Source: Acidobacteriota bacterium
Lineage (GTDB): Bacteria; Acidobacteriota; Vicinamibacteria; Vicinamibacterales; UBA2999
DNA: 9,782 nucleotides
Direction of reading: 5' to 3'
NCBI GenBank assembly: GCA_020851835.1
Contig: JADZBZ010000486.1
Location: forward strand, 1-9,782
How positions within the stretch are numbered: the stretch's first letter is position 1; the number at the start of each line of letters is the position of its first letter. The position numbers and the translations under genes are program-made. Under the pieces are notes generated by a model, which searched no databases, was not told where the DNA came from, and saw only the letters and a program-made list of their open reading frames with translations. Shown here piece after piece: positions 1 to 6,823 of the stretch.

Positions 1-82
1 CGAACGGCCGCGTGTCGCGGTCATCCGCCTGCGCCCGCAGCACGAGCTCCTCGTCCGATTCGGGGTCCGCGCCGGTCGCCAA
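1..82 (-). CDS. ECF-type RNA polymerase sigma factor, N-terminus only (runs off the left edge)
   Basis: Only 27 codons are inside the window. Reading leftwards from a TTG at 82-80, the peptide contains DEELVLRAQADD followed by DTRPF. This is the usual opening of an extracytoplasmic-function sigma factor, just before region 2 (typically D-E-x-L-V-x-R-A-Q, then a short gap, then F-E-x-L-V). The TTG start is chosen because a perfect AGGAGG lies 7 nt upstream. The ATG nearer that site opens a frame that stops after about 22 codons. If complete, the protein would bind core polymerase and direct transcription of a stress or surface regulon; its anti-sigma partner would be expected beyond the left edge. 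The call rests on a short motif and on family knowledge, so regions 2 and 4 remain unseen. Confidence 0.7.
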   Translation of the reverse strand, partial: MATGADPESDEELVLRAQADDRDTRPF

Positions 83-89
83 TCCGCAT

Positions 90-95
90 CCTCCT
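90..95 (-). promoter_or_regulatory. Strong ribosome binding site that fixes a TTG start
   Basis: The minus strand reads AGGAGG here, a full match to the anti-Shine-Dalgarno core, 7 nt before the TTG of the sigma-factor gene. It is the clearest ribosome binding site in the window and supports a non-ATG start for that gene. No convincing -10/-35 pair for either divergent gene was found in the 129 nt between them (83-211). Confidence 0.7.
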
Positions 96-211
96 GACTA
101 GACAACCCGGAAGGACCGAAAGTCACGGCGTGCCTGACCACGGCCGGAGCGCATTATACCCAGCCGGACGGATGTGACCCGCCGGAGGGGAGCCGTGTCC
201 GTACCACTGCC

Positions 212-651
212 ATGGAACAGAACTCCCTCCCTCCGCTGGTACTTGCGGTTGACGATCACACGAGGTTCGCGCAACCACCGCGCGGGTGCTGCGCCAGCAC
301 GGCTTCACCGTGCTCGAAGCCGCCTCGGGTTTTCAGGCGTTGACCATCGCGCTCTCGGCCGGCCGGGCGCCCGATCTGCTGATTACGGAGGTGACGATGC
401 CCGACCTCGACGGCCTGGAACTGGCCGGGGTGCTGCGCCGACGCTATCCGTTGCTGCCGGTGCTCGTCACCACGGGCAATCTGCCAGACGGCGCCCCCAG
501 GGGCGATGGACGCGTGCTGTTTCTGGCCAAGCCGTATCGACCGCAGGACCTGATTCGGTGCGTCCGGCTGCTCACGCAGCCCTGCCGGGGGTCTGGTGCG
601 GGTGCCACGCCTACCGGCCTGCGTCGCCAGGAGACGCCAGGCGTGCAATGA
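212..651 (+). CDS. Stand-alone receiver (CheY-like) response regulator, frameshifted, with Glu at the phosphosite
   Basis: The gene encodes a single receiver domain with no output domain. The first part is read from the ATG at 212 and gives LVLAVDDHTR, with the acidic pair of a receiver domain. The rest is in the next frame, open from about 265, and reads RATTARVLRQHGFTVLEA onward. Adding one base near 265 would join the halves into a protein of about 146 aa, so this is a 1-nt deletion or a sequence error. In the restored numbering, beta-3 reads LLITEVTMP with Glu60 (388-390) where the phosphorylated Asp normally sits. Thr87/Thr88 and the conserved Lys107 (in AKPY) are present. As written, translation from GTG 286 would lack the metal-binding DD pair, so the gene may be non-functional. 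A GGAGGGG at 184-190 is rather far from the ATG. The 3' end overlaps the convergent gene by 41 nt. Confidence 0.75.
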
Positions 652-1333
652 GGCTCAACCCGACGGCGCCGGCGATCGCGATGAGGCCGAACTTCGCGAG
701 GGCGACGGATGGTTCCACCCACGTGGCCGGCAGCCCCGGCGGCATCCAGTAGAGGCCGTAGTGCAGGGGCGCCCACAGCGTGACGATGGCCACCAGCGTC
801 GCCGCGGTCAGCCGGGCGGGAGACAGCGCGCGCGCCAGCGGCGTACGGTCGCGCCACGCCCACAGCCCCCGTGACAGGATGTGGCCGAACCAGACGAGCG
901 CCACAAACGGCGCGACGACCCTGCGCAGCCACTCGCCGAGGTAGGCGACGGCGGTCATGGGCCCGGTGAGGTCCGACCAGTTCAAGGTGGCGATGAACCA
1001 GGCGCTGATCTCACCCGAGTGACGCTCCATCCAGCCGAGCGCCGCACCCACCATCCACCAGGCGGCTCCCGCCGCGATGACCGGGAGCAGGAACGCCGGC
1101 AGGCCGGCGACGGCGCCGCGAGCGGCTCCCCGCGACCATCCGCGTGACCAGCCCACCAGCGCGCCACTCCAGGTGAGGGCGGCCACCGCGTACATGCCGA
1201 GGACGAGCAGCAGCGAGAGCACGAGCGTGAACACCGTGGATTCCGGCGTGTTGACAAACGCCCACCAGAGCGCCGCGAAGGCGGCGGCGCCGCTCAGGAT
1301 CCAGACGGTCGAGGCCGCCAGGGCTCGTATCAC
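611..1333 (-). CDS. Multi-pass inner-membrane protein of unknown function, third gene of the A2M operon
   Basis: The 240-aa protein is very hydrophobic and Trp/Ala-rich. Six candidate membrane segments can be picked by eye: about 9-27, 33-55, 76-99, 137-158, 173-196 and 208-231. Between segments 3 and 4 lies an amphipathic stretch, about 104-133. A short basic loop carries the repeat GWSRGWSRG at 61-69. I do not recognise a family and see no catalytic motif. The start is the GTG at 1333-1331, whose bases overlap the stop of the alpha-2-macroglobulin gene (GTGA, 4 nt), so its translation is probably coupled to that gene. Since the A2M here lacks a lipobox, an anchor or membrane partner for it is one possible role, but that is inference from position only. 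The stop lies inside the 3' end of the convergent receiver gene. Confidence 0.8.
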   Translation of the reverse strand: MIRALAASTVWILSGAAAFAALWWAFVNTPESTVFTLVLSLLLVLGMYAVAALTWSGALVGWSRGWSRGAARGAVAGLPAFLLPVIAAGAAWWMVGAALGWMERHSGEISAWFIATLNWSDLTGPMTAVAYLGEWLRRVVAPFVALVWFGHILSRGLWAWRDRTPLARALSPARLTAATLVAIVTLWAPLHYGLYWMPPGLPATWVEPSVALAKFGLIAIAGAVGLSLIARLASPGDAGR

Positions 1334-4300
1334 GGCTGGACGGCTCCGGGTACGGTCACCGTCAGCGTGAACGGCTCAGACGAGGCGAGCACATCCGGCA
1401 CATACATGGGCGACACCTGTGCGGGCACGACGCGGAACGTCCCGGCGGCGATGACCTTCACCAGGTACACGTACTCGTAGCGACCCTGGTCGAACGACTC
1501 CTGGAAGAACACGGTGCGCGTGTCGCGGTACTCGACCTGCGACCCCCACCACCAGCGCATCGTATCGGAGCGCTCCAACGGATACGCGGTCGTGTCCTGC
1601 ACGGCCTCGACTCCGGCGGGCAACGGATCTTCGACGGCCAGGTAGCGCCAGTCGGGCGAGCCGGCCACCGTCAGCCGCACCGCCAGCACGTCGCCTGGGC
1701 TGGCGGCCCCGGCGAGCGGTTGCTCACGGTAGACGATGCGGCCGCGGATGGTGACGGGGACCAGGCGCGAGTAGCGGCGCGAGACAGCGAGCTGCCGGGA
1801 TCCCTGGCGCGCGTCGGCCGCGGACGGGTCGAACCAGGTGGCCGCGGCGGACCAGTAGACGGTGCCGCCCTCGCGCTTGACCAGCCGGATCTGGTTGGCG
1901 CCCTCGCGCGCGGGCACAATCACCACGAGCGGGTCGGGCGCCGTCATGCGGGCGGCGTCGAACGACTGACGGCCGGCGGGCTCGCCGTTGACGAACACGT
2001 CCACGCTGAAGGGCTGCGCCGACTCGCCGCGGGCCTGCATGAACGCGAGCAGGCCGTAGATGGCCATGGCCGTGCGCTTGGTCGATCCCCAGTAGCCGCC
2101 CGCGCGGTTGAGCAGCAGCCATCGGACCGCGCGCTCGACGACCGGGCTGCCCGGATTGCGGCGCGCCAGCGCCTGCACGGCGAAGGAGGTGGCCTCCACG
2201 GTGGTGTCGATGCCGTCGAACAGCAGGTCGTCACGATCCGCGGCCCACCACGACAACTCGCCGCGTGTCTGGGCCTCGGCTTCCAGCGCCTGCGCGAAGC
2301 GGTCCCCACGCGCGTCTCGCGCCTCGTCCAGCAGCCCGAGCAGCAGCGCGCGACCGAAGGGGCTCATGCGGTCCCGCGCGTTCCACACGTCTTCTCGTGC
2401 GTCAGCGTGGCGATAGGTGAGCGCGCCGCTCTCCCCGTACGACACGATCTCGCCGCCCTCGGGTTGGCTGCGGCGCAGGACGTACGCCATGTAGACCTTG
2501 AGGTCGGGTTCGGCGCGTGGGTAGGTGAGATACATCCGCGCGAGCGCGCTGCCCGCGGTGCCGATGCGGTACTCCTCGACACCCACACCAGCCCGGCGCG
2601 CCTCGTCCAGGCCCCACAAGGCGTATGCGGTCATGAAGGGGTGATTCCCGTCCGACTTCCACCAGCCCCACCCGCCATCGGCGTGCTGCATGTCTCCGAG
2701 ACGCCGCAGGCCAGACGACACCTGGCCATCGAGCGCGCCGAGCCGCTCGGTGGGCGCCAGCTTCAACTCGGTGAGCGCGCGCGTCACGAGCAGGTTGGGC
2801 AGAAAGCTCGACACGGTCTGCTCCGTGCATCCGTACGGGTATCCCGTGAGGAAATCGAGCGCACCCAGGAGCGAACCGGCCAGCGACGGCGCAAGGCTGA
2901 CGCGTACGGATCGGCCGGCGGCGTTGGCCGATGCCGGGACCACGAGTTCGGTGATCCCCTCGCCCGCGCCCACGATGGATCCGCTGGCGCCAGCGTCGCG
3001 GCGGAGACCGTAGGGCAGCACGGGCAGCGGCAACTCCACCGCGTCAGTGTCCGACTCGGTGTGGGCAGTCGCCGTGATAGAGGCCGGCCCCGGCCTGGGG
3101 GATCGAAAGCGCCAGTCGTGACGTTGCTCAGCGCCACTCGGCAGCAGAATGCCGGACGAGTCGGGCTCGGCCCCCACGGCCTCCAGCCCCGTCGTCTGGA
3201 CGCTGACGGTGGCCGTCCGCGCCTCGGGCCGGTAGTTGTGCACGATCGCAGGGATGACGACATCGTCGCCCTCGGTGAGGAAGCGCGGCGTGACGATGCG
3301 GACGATCAGGTCCTTGCTGGTGGTGGTGCGCGCCACGGCGGCGCCGACCCGGGTGTCTTCGGTGACCGCGCGCGCGGTGAGCCGCCACGTGGTGAGAGCG
3401 TCCGGATAGCGGACCGCCACGCGGGCGCGGCCCTCGCCGTCGGTGGTGACGTCGGGCATCCAGTAGATGGCGTCGGGGAAGTCCTTGCGGACGGATGGCT
3501 GCGGGGTCCGGTCGCCCTTGAAGTCGGCCAGCGTGAACCGCTTGCGCCGCCGCCCGGCCAGTTGCAGGCGGTCGAGGCCCGAGTAGCCGGTGAAGTAGTA
3601 CTCGCGCGAGAAGGTGGTGCCGACGCGCGAGTATTCGCGGCGGTAGAAGAACCGCGTAGGATCCGGCGTGTCGTCGGCGCGGACGCCGAACACGGCCTCG
3701 TCGATCACGGCCAGGCTCACCTGCGCCCGGACGGGGCGGCCCTCGTGGTCGGTGACCGAGAGCGTGAACGAGCCCGGTTCCTGCGGCTTGGCCACCGGCC
3801 GGTCGGGCACGAGGCTGATGTTGAGCGTTCGCTCGACGGCCGGGACGCCTAGCCGCCGCTCGGCCCGGTACAGCCGACCCTCGCGAAGGAACGTGACGTT
3901 GACATAAACGTCGCCGATGTCGCCGGGCTCGATGGGCACTTCGAGCGCTTCGGTGGCGGCGGGGCGCAGCACGCGGTACCAGGACACGTGCTGGCCCTCC
4001 TTGGTGACCAGAATCGGACCCGACAGCGGTTCGCCGCGCACCACCAAGCGCGCGGTGTCGCCCGGTTGATAGGTCCGCCGGTCCGCCAGCAGTTCGAGGT
4101 AGCGGTCACCATCGTCGGCGGCGCTCGTCTCCTGCGGACCCGGCACCCACAGCCACACGCGCTCGGTTACCTCGCGGCCGTCGGCGGGAGCGCTCACGTT
4201 GATGCGGAAACTGCCCGACTGTCCCTCAGGCAGTACCAGCGCGGCCGACGCGCGCCCCTCGGCGTCGGTCGTGGCCGCGGTGTTCGCAACCGGGGTGACC

Positions 4301-6057
4301 GTGGGGTCGTTGTAGTAGCCCTCGCGGTAGTCGAGCCGCTCGAGCGCCAGCGACACGGGCACGCCCGCGCGCGGTACACCCTCGTAGTCCACGGCCCGCA
4401 CCTGCACGTCGGCACGACTGCCAACCCGGAACACGGAGCGGTCGAGCTGGACGGCGAGCAGGAACGACGCCCACGTGGCGTGGACCACGGTATTCCCGGA
4501 TACCTCGCGGCCACCGCCGTCGGTGACCTGCGCCTCGATGCGCGCGCTGTAGTCGCGCGCGCCCTCGTGCTCGCCGAGCGGAATCCGCAGTTCGGCGTAG
4601 CCGTCCGCGTCGAGACGCGCGTCACCCCGGGCGCTCTGCTCGTTGCCGTACCAGTAGCCGCCTCCGCCGCCTTCCTCCAGGCCCTCGTCCCACCGGAGCG
4701 GCGAGTAGTAGGGCTGCTGGTTGACGACCCAGCGGACGCGGCCATTGGCGACGGGCTGACCGAAGTAGTAGCGCGCGCGCACGGCGACGACGGCATCGCG
4801 TCCCTGGATGACGAACCGCGAAGCGGGCGTGACGATGACCTCGAACTCGGGTTTGCGATACTCCTGCACTTCGAAGGCGCTCGACGCCTGCGCGTCGCCG
4901 CTGTTGACGCGGAGGGTGTAGGTGCCGAGGGCCGCGGTGGCGGGCAGCTCGAAGCTGGCAGTGATGGCCCCGAAGCCATCGGCGTGGATGGTGCGCCGAA
5001 AGACCACCTTGTCGTTCGCGTCGCTGGCCACCAGTTCCGCGTCGGGCCGGTCGAAGGGCACCAGGGCGTCTCGCTCGCGCCACCGGAGCACGGCCTTGGC
5101 ATGGACGGTGTGCCCCGGCCGGTAGATCGGTTTGTCGGTGTAGAGGTAACCCACCAGCTCGCGCGACTCGGATTGCAGCGCCCACGCGCCCGGATCGGTG
5201 GCCGCCACCTCGGCGCCGCAGCGGGCCACGCCGAGCACCTGATCGGTGTTCTCCGGCAACTCACCGACGAAGAGGCCTGCGTCTGACGTCGTGCCATCGG
5301 CGACTTCGGCGCGGGCCGAGAGCAGGCGCACCTGGCACCCCGCCAACGGTTCGCCCGTGAAGCGGTTGGCGGCGAAGAGCAGCACCTGGCCCGGCGAGGT
5401 CTTCGTCACCAGGCCGACGTCCGACACCATCACGATGGTGAAGGCCCGCAGCCGCTCGTGTACGGCTTCCACGAGGTACACGCCCGGCTCGGACACCGCC
5501 AGGGGAACCCGTCGCAGCTCGGGATCCCGATGATTGGGCAGCAGCTCGCGCCACGAGGTGACGAGCTGGTCGGGGTTGAGCAGCGGCACCTGCGCGAACG
5601 TGTTCACATTGAGCTGCACGCGCTGGGTTGTGACGGCTCGATCCGATTGTGCGCGTCGCTGGTCGCGATAGCGCCGGCTCACCTGGGCCCGGGCCACGCC
5701 GCGCAGCGCCGCCCGCTGCCGCCGCTTCCAGTCCGACAGGCGCTCGATCCACGAACGCTCCTGCGCCACCGGCGCGGGCGCGTCGGTACCGAATTGATGT
5801 GGATCGTCGAGGGCGCCGAAGAAGGCGAACGGGTCGCGCACCCTGTAGACGCGCACGTCGAGCTGCTGCAGCCGGCGGAACGTGAGGAAGAAGTGCGGCG
5901 CCTCGCGAGTCGTGAACACCTGGCTCGTCGAGAGCGAGAACGCCGGCCTCAGTTCGGCATCCTCGCCTCCACCAGCGGGTTGGGCCAGCAGAGCGCCGTC
6001 GGGTACGGCCGCAATCAGCACCAGAGCGGCAATCGCCGTGCGGGTGGCGGTGGTCAT
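1330..6057 (-). CDS. Secreted bacterial alpha-2-macroglobulin with intact thioester motif
   Basis: The 1575-aa protein has the full architecture of bacterial A2Ms, thought to trap invading proteases in the periplasm. The N-terminus (about 1-25, ending ALLA) looks like a Sec signal peptide; there is no lipobox Cys. Macroglobulin-type beta domains follow, with the MG2 signature TDKPIYRPG near 308-316 and QEYRKPEFEV near 398-407. The bait-region area is about 640-860 and includes RRRKR at 836-840. The conserved A2M core begins near YWMPDV (W866). The thioester domain carries GCTEQ, with Cys1077 and Gln1080 forming the predicted bond, and then DGGWGWW. A C-terminal beta region ends the protein. 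Only three cysteines are present: 241, 280 and 1077. The ATG overlaps the stop of the upstream DUF1175 gene by 4 nt, with no Shine-Dalgarno site, suggesting coupled translation. No PBP1C gene is adjacent, unlike E. coli yfhM. The family call is near certain; the protease-trap role is from family knowledge. Confidence 0.96.
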   Translation of the reverse strand: MTTATRTAIAALVLIAAVPDGALLAQPAGGGEDAELRPAFSLSTSQVFTTREAPHFFLTFRRLQQLDVRVYRVRDPFAFFGALDDPHQFGTDAPAPVAQERSWIERLSDWKRRQRAALRGVARAQVSRRYRDQRRAQSDRAVTTQRVQLNVNTFAQVPLLNPDQLVTSWRELLPNHRDPELRRVPLAVSEPGVYLVEAVHERLRAFTIVMVSDVGLVTKTSPGQVLLFAANRFTGEPLAGCQVRLLSARAEVADGTTSDAGLFVGELPENTDQVLGVARCGAEVAATDPGAWALQSESRELVGYLYTDKPIYRPGHTVHAKAVLRWRERDALVPFDRPDAELVASDANDKVVFRRTIHADGFGAITASFELPATAALGTYTLRVNSGDAQASSAFEVQEYRKPEFEVIVTPASRFVIQGRDAVVAVRARYYFGQPVANGRVRWVVNQQPYYSPLRWDEGLEEGGGGGYWYGNEQSARGDARLDADGYAELRIPLGEHEGARDYSARIEAQVTDGGGREVSGNTVVHATWASFLLAVQLDRSVFRVGSRADVQVRAVDYEGVPRAGVPVSLALERLDYREGYYNDPTVTPVANTAATTDAEGRASAALVLPEGQSGSFRINVSAPADGREVTERVWLWVPGPQETSAADDGDRYLELLADRRTYQPGDTARLVVRGEPLSGPILVTKEGQHVSWYRVLRPAATEALEVPIEPGDIGDVYVNVTFLREGRLYRAERRLGVPAVERTLNISLVPDRPVAKPQEPGSFTLSVTDHEGRPVRAQVSLAVIDEAVFGVRADDTPDPTRFFYRREYSRVGTTFSREYYFTGYSGLDRLQLAGRRRKRFTLADFKGDRTPQPSVRKDFPDAIYWMPDVTTDGEGRARVAVRYPDALTTWRLTARAVTEDTRVGAAVARTTTSKDLIVRIVTPRFLTEGDDVVIPAIVHNYRPEARTATVSVQTTGLEAVGAEPDSSGILLPSGAEQRHDWRFRSPRPGPASITATAHTESDTDAVELPLPVLPYGLRRDAGASGSIVGAGEGITELVVPASANAAGRSVRVSLAPSLAGSLLGALDFLTGYPYGCTEQTVSSFLPNLLVTRALTELKLAPTERLGALDGQVSSGLRRLGDMQHADGGWGWWKSDGNHPFMTAYALWGLDEARRAGVGVEEYRIGTAGSALARMYLTYPRAEPDLKVYMAYVLRRSQPEGGEIVSYGESGALTYRHADAREDVWNARDRMSPFGRALLLGLLDEARDARGDRFAQALEAEAQTRGELSWWAADRDDLLFDGIDTTVEATSFAVQALARRNPGSPVVERAVRWLLLNRAGGYWGSTKRTAMAIYGLLAFMQARGESAQPFSVDVFVNGEPAGRQSFDAARMTAPDPLVVIVPAREGANQIRLVKREGGTVYWSAAATWFDPSAADARQGSRQLAVSRRYSRLVPVTIRGRIVYREQPLAGAASPGDVLAVRLTVAGSPDWRYLAVEDPLPAGVEAVQDTTAYPLERSDTMRWWWGSQVEYRDTRTVFFQESFDQGRYEYVYLVKVIAAGTFRVVPAQVSPMYVPDVLASSEPFTLTVTVPGAVQP
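2818..2832 (-). other. Thioester motif GCTEQ of the alpha-2-macroglobulin
   Basis: These five codons encode Gly-Cys-Thr-Glu-Gln (Cys1077 to Gln1080), matching the G-C-x-E-Q consensus in which the Cys side chain and the Gln carbonyl form a reactive internal thioester. In active A2Ms, cleavage of the bait region exposes this bond, which then captures the attacking protease covalently. All residues needed for the bond are present. Confidence 0.92.
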
Positions 6058-6749
6058 GGGGTGTGCAGAGCGGCGAGGCGGAACACGCCGACGAAGTGCG
6101 GATTGACAGCGACGGGCCGCCAGCGCGGAGACGGATGGTGAACCAGAGTAGCCAACCGCGTCTTGCGCACTTCACCGGCATCGTCGGCCGACGGACCGGT
6201 GTGGTACACCACCCAGTCGGCGCCCTGTTCGTCGAAGGTCGAGCGCCCGATGACCACCATCAGGTGGTCGGGCTGCCGCTGGCCCGGTTGGCGGAAGTAG
6301 AGCAGGTCTCCAGGCCTCGCGCGTCCGGCGTCACGGCCTATCGGCACGGTGTTGAGAGCCACGAGCGTCCTGGCGTCGGCAAACTCCGCGTATCGCGACG
6401 GCGTCGTGCCGACCCGGAACAGCGGCCAGCCATCGGCGGTCACGGGTGGCGGGGACCGTACGTCCGGAAATCGGGGCGCGAACGGCAGGGCGATGTCGCG
6501 GTTCCACCCAGGCGTGTGGGCGCGGAGGGCCTCGCGGAACGCGAAGCGCACCATGGCGGCGCAGTCGGTCACCTCGGCCGCGGCCCGTTCGAACTGCGCG
6601 TCGGCCAGCAGGACGAACCACGCGCGAAACGCGGCGCGATCGGATTCGTCCGTCAGCCGGACCTGCGCCGGCGCGGAGGTGGCCACCAGCGCCAGGAGCA
6701 GGCCGCCCGCCAGGGCACGGATACGGACTCGGGTTCGAGGCGATGTCAT
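6054..6749 (-). CDS. DUF1175 (YfaT-family) secreted protein, NlpC/P60-like Cys/His pattern
   Basis: The 231-aa protein starts at the ATG at 6749. A longer reading from a GTG at 6833 would place the signal peptide in the middle and is rejected. Residues 1-28 form a Sec signal peptide ending in SAPA before Gln29. The mature part has TDCAAMVRFAFRE with Cys63, then RPGDLLYF, DHLMVVIG with His162, and VYHTGP with His183. That order (Cys on a helix, a PGDLL strand, then two His on strands) resembles papain-like NlpC/P60 peptidases or amidases; this fold link is my inference. The family is known from E. coli YfaT, encoded next to the A2M YfaS. Here the gene is first in an operon and overlaps the A2M start by 4 nt (ATGA), so the two are likely made together for the periplasm. 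No good Shine-Dalgarno site precedes the ATG. Substrate unknown. Confidence 0.85.
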   Translation of the reverse strand: MTSPRTRVRIRALAGGLLLALVATSAPAQVRLTDESDRAAFRAWFVLLADAQFERAAAEVTDCAAMVRFAFREALRAHTPGWNRDIALPFAPRFPDVRSPPPVTADGWPLFRVGTTPSRYAEFADARTLVALNTVPIGRDAGRARPGDLLYFRQPGQRQPDHLMVVIGRSTFDEQGADWVVYHTGPSADDAGEVRKTRLATLVHHPSPRWRPVAVNPHFVGVFRLAALHTP

Positions 6750-6773
6750 GCGGGAGCGAGCAACAGGCCACGC

Positions 6774-6780
6774 TAGTATA
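6774..6780. promoter_or_regulatory. Candidate bidirectional -10 element between divergent genes
   Basis: The 74-bp gap between the DUF1175 gene and the nucleotidyltransferase gene contains one AT-rich island. Its minus strand reads TATACT (6780-6775), a 5/6 match to the sigma-70 -10 box, 25 nt before the ATG at 6749. The plus strand reads TAGTAT (6774-6779), a 4/6 match facing the GTG at 6824. No recognisable -35 box sits at proper spacing for either. Such overlapping symmetric -10 boxes can drive transcription both ways, but this is a visual match only. Confidence 0.4.
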
Positions 6781-6823
6781 AGCCGAGCGTCGACACACCG
6801 GCCGGCGCGGACGACGATCGCGC

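Noticed and set aside
134..160. CTGACC and TATACC as -35/-10 boxes for the receiver gene
   Set aside because: Each box is only a partial match and the 15-bp spacing is short, so the support is too weak to list as a promoter.
174..752. A 192-codon plus-strand frame over the receiver gene
   Set aside because: Its product is Arg/Ala/Gly-rich without motifs, while the receiver motifs lie in the other two frames of the same strand.
1720..3852. A 710-codon open frame antisense to the A2M gene
   Set aside because: It lies wholly inside the certain A2M gene, has biased low-complexity Arg/Gly/Ala/His content and shows no domain. Long antisense frames are expected in GC-rich genes.
3988..5286. A 432-codon antisense open frame over the N-terminal half of the A2M gene
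   Set aside because: Same reason: a mirror of codon bias, with no recognisable motif.
1330..6057. Lipoprotein (YfhM-like) identity of the A2M
   Set aside because: There is no Cys in the first 240 residues, so no lipobox, and no penicillin-binding protein 1C gene is adjacent.
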